From: G020353115 sp964389685
Lineage (GTDB): Bacteria > Bacteroidota > Bacteroidia > Bacteroidales > VadinHA17
DNA length: 46,270 nt
Reading direction: 5' to 3'
Assembly: GCA_964389685.1 (NCBI GenBank)
Contig: CAYMFM010000026.1
Coordinates: 1-46,270, forward strand
The notes under the pieces are model-generated. The model was given only the letters and a program-made list of their open reading frames with translations, searched no databases and was not told the DNA's origin. The translations under genes were made by a program, and so were the position numbers. Within the stretch, counting starts at the first letter, position 1. Each line of letters starts with the position of its first letter. This document shows positions 8,376 to 16,343 of the stretch, piece by piece.

Positions 8376-8520
8376 GCCCCAGCGGGGCGACATATTTTTA
8401 GCCCAGGGTAAGGCTGCGCAAGCAGGCGCAACCCTGGGTTGGTAGTACCCAGGGGTAGATCGGTCCAACTGCGCTGTTATTCGGTGGGAAATCCCTCAAT
8501 GGACCGAAAAGCACCAGGCA
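8376..8520 (+). repeat. Structured repeat element, copy 2
   Basis: The 5' hairpin is GCCCC/GGGGC (8376-8380 with 8384-8388), different in sequence from the other copies but still paired. The second hairpin is short: CCCAGGGT (8402-8409) with ACCCTGGG (8431-8438) around a GC-rich inner loop. The 46-nt module runs 8461-8506, extended by the T8460-A8507 pair. The downstream strand CCAGGCA (8514-8520) pairs only partly back into this copy. Confidence 0.7.
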
Positions 8521-8824
8521 TTGAGAGGAGGAGAGGGAGAGACTTTGAGACTGAGAGACGGAAACAAGGGGTCACCAGTCTTCAGCCTACAGTCTGCAGT
8601 ATGCAGAAAGCAAAAGGCAATAGGCAGCAGGCGGAAGAATTCTTCCTCTCTAATCTGAGGGTATTATCAATGTAGAGACGCCATGCATGGCGTCTCTACT
8701 GCATCTTCCGAATATAACTGAACCCCCGTCTGCATAAAATGATAAACGCATCGGAAAGCCAATCACCCCTATGGCCCCGCCTTTGGCGGGACACAATGTT
8801 GCTATCCCCAAACAGGTAGGTGTG

Positions 8825-8876
8825 ACCCTGTGAAATAGCGACTGCGTCGTAAATGCAAACCATTATTTCACAGGGT
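8825..8876. repeat. CCCTGTGAAATA inverted repeat, copy 1
   Basis: ACCCTGTGAAATA (8825-8837) and its exact reverse complement (8864-8876) flank a 26-base loop. The same arm sequence extends the second hairpin in structured element copies 1 and 3, and a looser copy is at 13935-13981. Both free-standing copies are followed by words related to gaatgactatcgtat. Confidence 0.68.
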
Positions 8877-9041
8877 AAACAATCGAATGACTATCGTATG
8901 ACAATTGTTTGACAATTGTCTGACAATGAATTACAACGGAGCAACCGTCAGGGGGCGTAGTGAATTACTATTCAATTAACAAATTCACTTTCCCATCACA
9001 TCCAAACCCAAAATGACCTGCCATACGATGCCATACGCACT

Positions 9042-9488
9042 TTACTCCTTCAGATAATCTTTAGCTTCAAGCTTGATTGCATTCAGGGATAGCAGCACAT
9101 CTTTGAAGAAATAGATGGAGGAGATGAGGATGGCAAGGATGGAAAGAACAAACAGGAAATATCCCCAGACCCGCAAATCTAGTTCAAACAGGTTCATGAA
9201 GAACAATACCGGGATGATCAGGCTGCTTGCTATGACACTGATAACGATAAATCCAATGGAATTCCTCAGGTATTTGCTGCGCTGATACAGGATGTTTATT
9301 TCATTCTGCTTTGCCTCTTTTCTTTTAACGTTCTCTTTGTCGAGTTCGGCAACCAGTTGCCTTGCCCGGTCAATGGTCCTGCCAAGCCGGCTGGTGATGG
9401 TTAACAGGAGCAATCCAATACCCGAAATCAACGCTACCGGTGTAATGCAGGATTGGAGAAATTGTATGAAGTTCTGTATTGTGTCCAT
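9042..9488 (-). CDS. DUF2721 family membrane protein
   Basis: A 148-residue protein with the DUF2721 pattern: a first membrane helix (about 13-32) leading into SRLGRTIDRARQL, a charged amphipathic stretch (about 45-70) ending in RSKYLRNSIG, and two further helices (about 78-98 and 105-130). The function of the family is not known to me. Start ATG at 9488 gives the expected N-terminus. It is transcribed away from the citrate lyase genes; a TACTTTTG box on the minus strand (9511-9518) is a plausible -7 element just upstream. Nothing unusual is seen in it. Confidence 0.85.
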   Translation of the reverse strand: MDTIQNFIQFLQSCITPVALISGIGLLLLTITSRLGRTIDRARQLVAELDKENVKRKEAKQNEINILYQRSKYLRNSIGFIVISVIASSLIIPVLFFMNLFELDLRVWGYFLFVLSILAILISSIYFFKDVLLSLNAIKLEAKDYLKE

Positions 9489-9510
9489 GATAATGGGATT
9501 TTACCTCCTG

Positions 9511-9518
9511 CAAAAGTA
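9511..9518 (-). promoter_or_regulatory. Possible -7 box for DUF2721 gene
   Basis: On the minus strand it reads TACTTTTG, matching the Bacteroidota TAnnTTTG form, 23 bases before the start codon. No good -33 TTG partner was found. Confidence 0.4.
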
Positions 9519-9561
9519 CGATAAAACCAGAAAACATAATCCCCATGTTAACAGTTTTGAT

Positions 9562-9614
9562 ACTCACCGGGTGACTGCGTTTAGGTTGAGGGGTTAGAGA
9601 GTCACCCGGTGAGT
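9562..9614. repeat. 15-bp inverted repeat between divergent genes
   Basis: ACTCACCGGGTGACT (9562-9576) and its exact reverse complement (9600-9614) enclose a 23-base loop, in the 206-base gap between DUF2721 and citDE. Its design (15-bp arms) resembles the hairpins at 1624 and 7487 but the sequence differs. It could be a REP-type hairpin or a regulator site. Confidence 0.6.
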
Positions 9615-9667
9615 CATAGATATGGAACAATAAACTATATAACATCTTTTTTGCTTTCGAGGATTGT

Positions 9668-9675
9668 TATATTTG
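9668..9675 (+). promoter_or_regulatory. Probable -7 promoter box for citDE
   Basis: TATATTTG, a perfect TAnnTTTG box, 20 bases before the citDE start codon. The nearest TTTG (9650-9653) is 14 bases upstream, shorter than the usual 19-21, so the -33 element is uncertain. Confidence 0.5.
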
Positions 9676-9694
9676 TAAAAAGCAAACCTGAATC

Positions 9695-10927
9695 ATGACG
9701 AAGAAGCAACAAAAAACAGCTGAAGCCGGGAATACCGGAGAAGGAATCCGTTCTGATTGCCGCATTCTCCTGGAACTGAGAAGCAGTGGTGGCATTGATA
9801 TTGAGTTGATCTCCAAGGTAAAAAGTATGTATGGCAAATCCATAGAAAAGCTGTGCATGGATGGGCTCGAATGTTTTGCTATTCGCCATGCACGGCTGGT
9901 TGTGGATGATAGCGGAGCGCTACCTTTTGTTATCATGGCACGGCTTGAAGCAGCCATCAAACAATGCCTTGATACAGATAAAGAATTTCTTCCGGAGATT
10001 ATCCCGGAAAACCGGGATGTTTCGGTAAAAGAGCGATTCAGGTTCTCCCGGCTTTACCTGCCGGGCAACTCTCCCAGGCTGATGATCAATGCAGGGATAC
10101 ACAAGCCCAACGGAATAATCCTTGACCTGGAGGATTCAGTTGCGCCATCAAAAAAGGAGGAAGCCCGGTTCCTGGTGCGGAATGCCTTGCGGCAGGTGAA
10201 TTTCTATGGAGCCGAGCGCATGGTCAGGATCAATCAGATCCCGGAAGGATTGGCGGATCTGAAATTCGTTGTGCCCCATAATGTGCAGGTGATCCTTGTT
10301 CCGAAATGTGAGGACGCACAGCAGATCAGGGATCTGGAGATGGAGATCGATGTGATAAAAAAATCGGTAAAGCAGAATAACCAGATCTACCTTATGCCCA
10401 TTTTAGAAAGTGCCCTTGGAATAGAAAAAGCCAATGACATTGCCTCCTCATCCAACAGCCTTGTGGCAATGGCAATTGGTCTGGAGGATTATACAGCAGA
10501 TATCGGTACCCGGAGGACCAGGGAAGCGCTGGAATCGTTTTACGCCCGGACACGGCTGGTCAATGCCTGCAAAGCGGCCGGGATCCAACCCATCGATTCG
10601 GTATTCTCTGATGTTGGCGATATGAAGGGATTGCATGATCAGGTAAGGGTCTCAAAGTCATTGGGATTTGAAGGAATGGGGGCTATCCACCCCAGGCAGA
10701 TACAGGTGATCCATGAAGGTTTTGCACCGGACCCGGAGGAGATCGACAGGGCAAAAGAGGTGGTTAATGCATTTCTCGAAGCGGAAGAAAAAGGACTGGG
10801 AGTGGTGGCACTGGGTACCAAAATGATCGATCCTCCGGTAGTTAAAAGAGCACAACGAACAATCGATCGTGCTTTGAAGCTGGGAATGATTGATAAGGAT
10901 TGGAGAGAAGGGAAGGATGTGCCATAG
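9695..10927 (+). CDS. Citrate lyase acyl-carrier/beta subunit fusion (CitD-CitE)
   Basis: A 410-residue fusion. Residues about 14-93 match the gamma (acyl carrier) subunit CitD, ending in the diagnostic DDSGALPFVIMARLEAA; residues about 106-395 match CitE, the TIM-barrel lyase that splits citryl-thioester into acetyl-thioester and oxaloacetate (RLYLPGNSPRLM, GIILDLEDSV, the ILVPKCED strand, GLEDYTADIGTRRT, GAIHPRQ). In the CitD proteins I remember, the prosthetic group is on the Ser of LESSD or LESGD; here the equivalent stretch is IRSD, so Arg19 takes that position and Ser20 is the likely attachment residue. Separate CitD and CitE are the classical arrangement. CitF follows 565 bases downstream on the same strand. 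Maturation genes citC, citG and citX are not in the window. Confidence 0.9.
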   Translation: MTKKQQKTAEAGNTGEGIRSDCRILLELRSSGGIDIELISKVKSMYGKSIEKLCMDGLECFAIRHARLVVDDSGALPFVIMARLEAAIKQCLDTDKEFLPEIIPENRDVSVKERFRFSRLYLPGNSPRLMINAGIHKPNGIILDLEDSVAPSKKEEARFLVRNALRQVNFYGAERMVRINQIPEGLADLKFVVPHNVQVILVPKCEDAQQIRDLEMEIDVIKKSVKQNNQIYLMPILESALGIEKANDIASSSNSLVAMAIGLEDYTADIGTRRTREALESFYARTRLVNACKAAGIQPIDSVFSDVGDMKGLHDQVRVSKSLGFEGMGAIHPRQIQVIHEGFAPDPEEIDRAKEVVNAFLEAEEKGLGVVALGTKMIDPPVVKRAQRTIDRALKLGMIDKDWREGKDVP

Positions 10928-11491
10928 GCATGCCTTCGGCAAAGGATGAAGGATGATGGATGAAGGATAATGGATGTGCCATAGGTATGCCTTCGGCAAA
11001 GGATAATGGATGATGAGGAGATTATGGGACTATGTGACTTTGAGACGGAGAGAAGGATGAACTTCGTCTGACCACTAAGCGATGGATTGTGGGATTGCAA
11101 GTTGGTCTGACGAATGATGGCAAAGAGGGAAAGGTAAAGTGACGAAGTGACGAAGTGACGGAGAGACTGAGAGGTGAGTTATGAGAGGTGAGTAGTGAGT
11201 TGTGAGTAGAATAGGTGCTCGGTGCTGGTTCCTCGGTCCTCGGTAAAAGAAGTTAATAAGTTATGCCAAAGGCCCCCCTGCCAGTCGGGCAGGCATCTGC
11301 CATGGGCATGGCTATGCCACCTTCCGGAAGAGTTCAGAGTTGTGAGAAGTGAGTGGTTAAGTGAATGGGTTCAAGTTTTACTTTGATGTACTCAATAACT
11401 TAATAACGTAATAACTCAATAACAATTCCTTACCAAAAACTGTCCCGAAGGGATGCCTTCGGCAAGAACCAGGAACCGAAAACAACATGAT
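10928..11491. other. Repeat-filled gap inside the citrate lyase locus
   Basis: No gene supported. A segment with GCCATAGGCATGCCTTCGGC is tandemly repeated at about 10921-10945 and 10978-11002, followed by purine-rich words (gtgacgaagtgacgaag, gagaggtgagttatgag), ctcggtcctcggt words and an aataac-rich stretch before the CitF start. It separates citDE from citF, so cotranscription is uncertain. Confidence 0.6.
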
Positions 11492-13063
11492 ATGTCCAAA
11501 AACAAAATGGTAAAGAATGCCGCCGGGCGATGGGTACCGGAGATGATCAATGGTCAGCCGGTTATTCCGTACAAGGGGATTGGAAAGCACCAGCCGGAAG
11601 GTACGAAGCATGGTCCGGGAATAGTTACCTGTGCAGGGTATCCAGAGGATGGGAACAAGCAGGTCGGATCCCTGAAAGAAGCTCTTCAGAAAGCCGGGTT
11701 GCGTGATGGTATGACCATCTCTACCCACCATCACTTCCGGGATGGAGATTTGCTGGCTAACCTGATATTTGATATCGCCAGCGAGCTGGGGGTGAAAGAC
11801 CTCATATGGTTTCCTTCAGCATCCTTTCCCTGTCATGAACACCTGATCCGCTATCTTGAAGATGGTACCATCCATCACATCGAGGGCAGCATGAACGGAC
11901 CGTTGGGGAAGTTTGCCTCGGAGGGAAAGATGAAAGGGGTTGGCGTCTTGCGGTCGCACGGAGGAAGGTATCAGGCAATACAGGATGGTGAGGTAACCAT
12001 CGATATTGCCGTCATCGGTGCTGCCTGTGCTGATCCGTTTGGCAATGCAAACGGACTATTCGGTAATTCAGCGACCGGCTCACTCGGTTTTGCCCTGGCT
12101 GACTCACAGTATGCTGAAAAAGTGATTGTCGTTACCGATAACCTGGTTCCTTTTCCCTGTATTCCCTGGCAGATACAGGGAAATTACGTTGATTTTACCG
12201 TTTTGATCGATAAGCTGGGTGATCCGGAAAAGATCATTTCGGGTACAACCCGGATAACAAAAAGTCCCGACAGGCTGGTGCTTGCTGAGTTGACAGCCCG
12301 GTTTTGTGATGTTACGGGGATCATACAGGATAGCTTCTCTTTTCAGTCCGGAGCCGGAGGCACCTCACTGGCTGTGGGAGAATATTTCCGCGAGATCATG
12401 AAGAAAAAAGGGATAAAAGCCCGGTTTGCCCGTGGAGGAAGTAACAAATACCTGATCTCCATGCTGAAGGAAGGACTGGTTGAATACCTGATTGATGGAC
12501 AGACCTTTGATCTGGATGGTATTCAATCATTGGTTGAAAATCCAAACCACGTCTGGAGCAGCCCTTTCACATCCTATAACTATCATGGAAAGGGAAATTT
12601 TGCAGGTATGGTGGATGTCGTTATCCTGGGGGCAACCGAAATCGATGTGCATTTCAACGCCAATGTGGTTACCCATTCCGACGGGTATCTGCTTCATGGC
12701 ATTGGTGGCTGGCAGAACTGCCTCTTCTCCAAAACGGTGATCATACCCGTTCCGCTGTTCCGGGACAGGATCCCGGTTATTGTTGACGAGGTGACAACAT
12801 TATGCGGACCGGGAGAATTAATTGATGTGATAATCACCGAGAGGGGCATTGCAATCAATCCCCTGAGGAAAGACCTGATGGACAAAGTGAAAGGTACGGA
12901 TCTGCCCGTTCGTTCCATTGAGGAACTGAAGGAAGAAGCGGAAACCATCTGCGGTAAACCGGAAAAGGCAGATGTTGGGGATCAGATCATTGCCGCGATC
13001 AAATGGGTTGACGGGACGGTGATTGATGTGGTGAGGAAAGTAAATGAAACTATGGTTTCATGA
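11492..13063 (+). CDS. Citrate lyase alpha subunit / citrate CoA-transferase
   Basis: A 523-residue CitF that transfers the acyl carrier thioester from acetate to citrate. I chose the ATG at 11492 (MSKNKMVKNAAGRWVPE), because the 13 extra residues from the ATG at 11453 are encoded by an intergenic repeat containing gccttcggca. Recognisable parts are the THHHFRDGD stretch near residue 84, HHIEGSMNGPLG, the AACADPFGNANG loop, the SFQSGAGGTSLAVG segment of the second CoA-transferase half, and FNANVVTHSDG near the C-terminus. Length is normal. It completes the catalytic core with the CitD-CitE fusion. A hairpin with arms TACCCTGAC/GTCAGGGTA follows the stop codon. Confidence 0.93.
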   Translation: MSKNKMVKNAAGRWVPEMINGQPVIPYKGIGKHQPEGTKHGPGIVTCAGYPEDGNKQVGSLKEALQKAGLRDGMTISTHHHFRDGDLLANLIFDIASELGVKDLIWFPSASFPCHEHLIRYLEDGTIHHIEGSMNGPLGKFASEGKMKGVGVLRSHGGRYQAIQDGEVTIDIAVIGAACADPFGNANGLFGNSATGSLGFALADSQYAEKVIVVTDNLVPFPCIPWQIQGNYVDFTVLIDKLGDPEKIISGTTRITKSPDRLVLAELTARFCDVTGIIQDSFSFQSGAGGTSLAVGEYFREIMKKKGIKARFARGGSNKYLISMLKEGLVEYLIDGQTFDLDGIQSLVENPNHVWSSPFTSYNYHGKGNFAGMVDVVILGATEIDVHFNANVVTHSDGYLLHGIGGWQNCLFSKTVIIPVPLFRDRIPVIVDEVTTLCGPGELIDVIITERGIAINPLRKDLMDKVKGTDLPVRSIEELKEEAETICGKPEKADVGDQIIAAIKWVDGTVIDVVRKVNETMVS

Positions 13064-13097
13064 GCAGACAAGTGAAATGAAACCATTCAGTTGAATT

Positions 13098-13134
13098 TAC
13101 CCTGACCTCCTCCTGTAGGTGGAGCGTCAGGGTA
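13098..13134 (+). terminator. Hairpin downstream of citF
   Basis: TACCCTGAC (13098-13106) pairs exactly with GTCAGGGTA (13126-13134), with CTCC/GGAG inside. There is no T run, so it may be an RNA-stabilising hairpin or a factor-assisted terminator. Confidence 0.5.
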
Positions 13135-13224
13135 GAAGGAGTGATGAATGATGAGTGATGCCTGCCTGACGGCAGTCAGGAAGGATGAATAAGATGAGTA
13201 GTAGATTCTCTACTAATCTTTTAA

Positions 13225-13440
13225 GCTCCGAAGGAGCGACATATTGTAGCCCAGGGTAACCCTGTGAAATAATGCCTCGTTTTAGCACTACGTCCTGGAA
13301 GTTAAATAATGTTTCGCTTTCACAGTTCGTCTGGAAATATCACTATTTCACGGGGGCCACCCTGGGTTTTGTTTAACAACCGGTCCAACTACGTCGTTAT
13401 TCGAGAGCAAAACGTTGCATGGACCGGAATATCCCAAGCC
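13225..13440 (+). repeat. Structured repeat element, copy 3
   Basis: The 5' hairpin is GCTCC/GGAGC (13225-13229 with 13233-13237). The second hairpin has the long form, 13250-13271 with 13344-13366, with GTGAAATA arms as in copy 1. The 46-nt module is 13381-13426, extended by a C13380-G13427 pair in place of T-A. The pseudoknot strand is not well kept in this copy. Confidence 0.7.
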
Positions 13441-13529
13441 TTGTTTAAGCAACCATCCCTCCCCCTGGTCCTTCGGACCTTTCCCCCTCCAAGAGGGGGA
13501 GACGTAGGGACTGAGCGAGTGGTGAGTTG

Positions 13530-13657
13530 TCCCGAAAAAACAGAAATATTCGATTTCGTATTTTTTCGAGCCTGCCTGCCGCAGGCAGGGATCCTCTTCC
13601 GAAGGAATGCCTTCGGCAGAATTTCTAACCAAATCACAGATTTGGGGAAATTCGGGA
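13530..13657. repeat. TCCCGAA-bounded repeat, copy 2
   Basis: The ends TCCCGAA (13530-13536) and TTCGGGA (13651-13657) and the inner CAAATC/GATTTG palindrome match the element at 8214-8305. The middle differs and contains two further palindromes, cctgcctgccgcaggcagg and atgccttcggca, as if other hairpins had inserted into it. Confidence 0.6.
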
Positions 13658-13934
13658 TGAGAGGTGAGAAGCCTTTGGCGACCCTTTATTTATAAATTTG
13701 GCGATTACGGAAAAAAATGTTATTGAGTTATTGGGTTATTAGGTTATTAAGGTGTCTTAGTTGAAGGTTTTAACATTGTTGGCAGAGATTTAAACGAATT
13801 TGAAAAAATTAACGGTTAGTACCATGAAGTCAACGGTTTATACCAATGTACTCAATCCCGTAGGGATGCCCATGGCATAACCCAATAACTATTAATTACG
13901 ATCCGCCAGCGGATCAAATAACAATTGTATGACC

Positions 13935-13981
13935 CCGTGAAATAGTGACTTCGTCACTCCTGCTATGCAGGATTTCACAGG
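13935..13981. repeat. GTGAAAT inverted repeat, copy 2
   Basis: CCCCGTGAAAT near 13933-13943 and ATTTCACAGG near 13972-13981 flank an inner hairpin AGTGAC/GTCACT. Related to 8825-8876, and followed by the same family of gactatcgaatgactatcg words. Confidence 0.55.
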
Positions 13982-14038
13982 ATAAACCATTGCATGACTA
14001 TCGAATGACTATCGTATTATTACCCTATGACAACCGCC

Positions 14039-14728
14039 TCAAAAATCATTATCACCGCCGTCAAAATCTTCGAAATGTCCCTGGTTGGTATTTGACTGGT
14101 AGTAAATCCGAATTCGTGCCGTATCCCGCAAAAAATCAATTCTACCCACTTCAATTCTTAGTATTTTCAGACCGGTTCTCTCTTCCAGATCCTTGATTAA
14201 AAGTTCCCTGTTTTCCGGTTTAATCAGATCAATTTTTTCATACACAATGGTTTTCTGACTCTCAGCCCGGTTCAGCCAGAAACGTTCACCTGCCCAGGTA
14301 ACAATGAGCAATACAAAATTGATCAGGAAAAGTTCGGCATAGCTGGTTTTCTTGGTTACCATAGCATTGATCACGGAAATGGCAATAACCATGAAGAGAT
14401 AGGACATCTCCTTCATCGGGATCTGACTGGTTCGGAATCTGAGGATTCCGAACAGGGCGAACAGGCCCAATCCAACACCAATTGAAATGCCCTCAACATT
14501 CAGCAATGCGAAGGAGAGCAGGAATACAATGGCACTTACCATCAGGTAGGTGAAGAAGTAGTCTTTCCGTTTGGCTATGGGATAGTACATGTAGCGGACA
14601 ATGACAAGCACTACCATCATATTGAAAATAAACCGGATCAATAGCTCAAAGAAGTCCTGGGTATTGATCAGTTTGATGCCGAACAACCGGGTGGTATCAG
14701 CCAACAAGATGAATAAGTCTGTTATCAT
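14039..14728 (-). CDS. DUF4956 membrane protein
   Basis: A 229-residue protein with four transmembrane segments in the first 125 residues (about 25-47, 53-71, 74-92, 96-125) containing the family stretch LFALFGILRFRT, and a soluble C-terminal domain of about 100 residues. DUF4956 proteins are commonly encoded beside VTC-domain polymerases, as here: the start codon lies within the 3' end of the VTC gene (32-base overlap), indicating translational coupling. The biochemical role is not known to me; it may be the membrane partner of the VTC protein. Convergent with the citrate lyase genes. Confidence 0.85.
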   Translation of the reverse strand: MITDLFILLADTTRLFGIKLINTQDFFELLIRFIFNMMVVLVIVRYMYYPIAKRKDYFFTYLMVSAIVFLLSFALLNVEGISIGVGLGLFALFGILRFRTSQIPMKEMSYLFMVIAISVINAMVTKKTSYAELFLINFVLLIVTWAGERFWLNRAESQKTIVYEKIDLIKPENRELLIKDLEERTGLKILRIEVGRIDFLRDTARIRIYYQSNTNQGHFEDFDGGDNDF

Positions 14729-15482
14729 GGTGAAGTTTATTTAATGTTAGCAATCTGGTTTTAAATCGGTTTTGTTTTAAATCTCTGTTAAGGAGATTCC
14801 TGCCAAAGCAGTATTTGCTGAAACTGGTTGGATAAATCCGGCGGGATTGCAGGATTCGGATGAAATCCGAAGTCTCGCCGGATATGTCCTGTTTTACTTC
14901 TGCAATGGAGATGATTGACATATCCTTTTCTTCGGAATGGTAATAGTAACTCAAGTTCAGATCGACGGTTATTCGTTCGTTTACTGATTTATGGACCAGG
15001 GTTAGCCTCCAGAACTTGCTCCACATTTTTGGCTCCAGCGTTTCGTAAAGATAGGGTGAATTTTCCTCAACATATTTTTTTGCCTTCTTCGAATCGAGGG
15101 TATCGATCTCTTTCCGTTTGATCCGCTTCTTGATTGTCCTGCCTTTATTTGTTTTATATTTAATTTCCAGAAAGATCTTATTGGAATCGACATAATTGCG
15201 AAACCTGACCTTGTACCGGTTCAATTTTCCATTATGGTGGTCAAGGTACATCTGATTATCGAGCGTATCCAGGTATAAGGTTTCATACAGGAATAGTCTT
15301 TTACCATCAATTTCGAGAATCCTGTACAAATCGGTGGCTTCCTGCAGTATTTCTGACACCTGTTCAACTTTGAAAACAAATTTTGTATCTATCCTGTTCA
15401 TCAGTTTAACCCTGTCCATCTCGTCCAGTGAAATGGGATCAAATGCCTGCAGTATGTTTTCAATTTGGTCCAAAAATCTCAA
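14697..15482 (-). CDS. VTC-domain protein (polyphosphate polymerase-like)
   Basis: A 261-residue protein of the VTC/CYTH tunnel-fold family, which in yeast makes polyphosphate from ATP. Visible signs are the N-terminal LMNRIDTKFVF, basic strand KVRFRNYV, the EIKYKTNKGRTIKKR strand with alternating Lys and Arg lining the tunnel, and ERITVDLNLSYY. The start is TTG at 15482; the next in-frame ATG (residue 22) would remove the conserved FDPISLDEM. It overlaps the DUF4956 gene by 32 bases and lies 87 bases after a lipoprotein gene on the same strand, so the three probably form one unit. Polyphosphate synthesis is inferred from the fold only; many bacterial members are untested. Confidence 0.85.
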   Translation of the reverse strand: MRFLDQIENILQAFDPISLDEMDRVKLMNRIDTKFVFKVEQVSEILQEATDLYRILEIDGKRLFLYETLYLDTLDNQMYLDHHNGKLNRYKVRFRNYVDSNKIFLEIKYKTNKGRTIKKRIKRKEIDTLDSKKAKKYVEENSPYLYETLEPKMWSKFWRLTLVHKSVNERITVDLNLSYYYHSEEKDMSIISIAEVKQDISGETSDFIRILQSRRIYPTSFSKYCFGRNLLNRDLKQNRFKTRLLTLNKLHHDNRLIHLVG

Positions 15483-15569
15483 TAGATTAAATTTCGATCA
15501 GATTGTTAAAATAGCTATATGGGCGATGGTAATCCAGGAAAGAATATCTTGTATCGGGTACAACGGAGA

Positions 15570-15971
15570 TTAATCCTTTTTCTGTATAACGATATCATCA
15601 ACCTCCACAGTTTGACCGCTATCTTTAATTTTAACATTTTTTTTCACTGCCACAACACCCGATGGAACTGTGCCGGTGAGATCCTCAGAATAGGCAAAAA
15701 CGGTATAATTTCCCTCCCTCAGATATTTGAACCTGTATCCGCCATCAAAGTTGGTTCTGAACCGGTCACTATAGATCTCATCGTTTCCATAAATAATATA
15801 GACATCTTCTTCAGGGGCATAGTACTCATTAATGATAAAGGTGCCCGTATCATCATATAACTGCACGTATACTTTTCCTGTAATGACTGATGTTCCTCCT
15901 TCACCCTCTTCTTTCGAGCATGAAGAAAGAAAAGCCATTAAAAGGATCACTATTACGCTCAATCGCAACAT
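15570..15971 (-). CDS. Lipoprotein with beta-sandwich (CnaB-like) domain
   Basis: A 133-residue protein with a lipoprotein signal (hydrophobic stretch ending in LSSC, Cys18). The mature part reads as a single carboxypeptidase-regulatory-like or CnaB-type beta sandwich: VITGKVYVQLYD, FDGGYRFKYLREGNYTVFAY and a final strand TVEVDDIVIQ. It is thus likely an outer-membrane or periplasmic lipid-anchored protein of unknown role. It is the first gene before VTC and DUF4956, and a -7 like box TAACTTTG (minus strand, 15985-15992) lies just upstream, supporting a promoter here. The association with VTC is an inference from position. Confidence 0.78.
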   Translation of the reverse strand: MLRLSVIVILLMAFLSSCSKEEGEGGTSVITGKVYVQLYDDTGTFIINEYYAPEEDVYIIYGNDEIYSDRFRTNFDGGYRFKYLREGNYTVFAYSEDLTGTVPSGVVAVKKNVKIKDSGQTVEVDDIVIQKKD

Positions 15972-15984
15972 ATTTGTTTTATTG

Positions 15985-15992
15985 CAAAGTTA
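15985..15992 (-). promoter_or_regulatory. Possible -7 box for lipoprotein-VTC-DUF4956 unit
   Basis: Minus-strand TAACTTTG fits TAnnTTTG, 14 bases before the start codon, which would give a very short leader. No -33 element is evident. Confidence 0.4.
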
Positions 15993-16125
15993 ACAAAAGG
16001 CTAAATTTTTGCTAAAATAATCATTTCTTACTTCTGATTCTCATTATTTACAGGATTTGTCATTTTCAGGAGAAGGAGGTTGTTTCGGTACGGATATATT
16101 TTGTATTTTTCAAAAATTTTTTTCC

Positions 16126-16287
16126 ATGAAGAAGTACAAATGCACGGTATGTGGATTCATTTACGATCCTGAGTTGGGTGATCCGGATGGAGGTATCGCT
16201 CCCGGCACCCCTTTTGAAGAGATACCAAATGACTGGTCGTGTCCGGTCTGTGGTGCCGCCAAAGACGATTTCGAGGAACTTGTTTAA
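16126..16287 (+). CDS. Rubredoxin
   Basis: A 53-residue rubredoxin, a one-iron electron carrier. The two ligand pairs are Cys6 and Cys9 (KCTVCG) and Cys39 and Cys42 (SCPVCG), with the usual YDPELGDPDGGI and the aromatic core Tyr and Trp residues. The ATG at 16126 gives the canonical MKKYKC start; the open frame extends 23 codons further upstream, but that part is not rubredoxin-like. It stands alone, convergent with pepD. Rubredoxins serve oxygen or peroxide reduction and other electron transfers, mostly in anaerobes and microaerophiles. TATATTTTG at 16095-16103 may belong to its promoter. Confidence 0.96.
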   Translation: MKKYKCTVCGFIYDPELGDPDGGIAPGTPFEEIPNDWSCPVCGAAKDDFEELV

Positions 16288-16343
16288 GCCGGAATCACTG
16301 ATTGTCAAACGTTTGATATTTTCAGCATGTGATAACCCCCGGA

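Larger units (their letters stand above)
8038..9041. other. 1-kb repeat-filled gap
   Basis: No gene supported. In order it holds tandem gatgaat words, ctcggtcctcggt-like words, an element with TCCCGAAAA/TTTTCGGGA ends (8214-8305), a 61-base dispersed repeat (8312-8372), structured element copy 2 (8376-8520), purine-rich low-complexity DNA, a GTGAAATA hairpin (8825-8876), and three overlapping TGACAATTGT words (about 8899-8930). Confidence 0.65.
13064..14038. other. Nearly 1-kb repeat-filled gap between convergent genes
   Basis: It holds a hairpin after citF, gatgaatgatgag words, structured element copy 3 (13225-13440), a second TCCCGAA-bounded repeat (13530-13657), a stretch (about 13719-13760) nearly repeated at about 42531-42570 with gttattgagttatt words, and a GTGAAAT hairpin (13935-13981) ahead of the DUF4956 gene end. 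No gene supported. Confidence 0.65.

Noticed and set aside
8439..8675. 78-codon frame downstream of the epimerase gene
   Set aside because: It translates the 46-nt module and purine-rich repeats; there is no conservation of reading frame in the other four copies.
11453..11491. Longer start for CitF
   Set aside because: The extra 13 codons are encoded by the gccttcggca repeat found in other gaps and are not part of the family's N-terminus.
16095..16103. Firm rubredoxin promoter
   Set aside because: TATATTTTG is one base off the TAnnTTTG spacing and the nearest TTG is only about 12 bases upstream, so I mention it only within the gene entry.
16288..16343. Terminator between rubredoxin and pepD
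   Set aside because: Short inverted matches such as GTGAT and ATCAC exist, but there is no stable stem with a T run on either strand.
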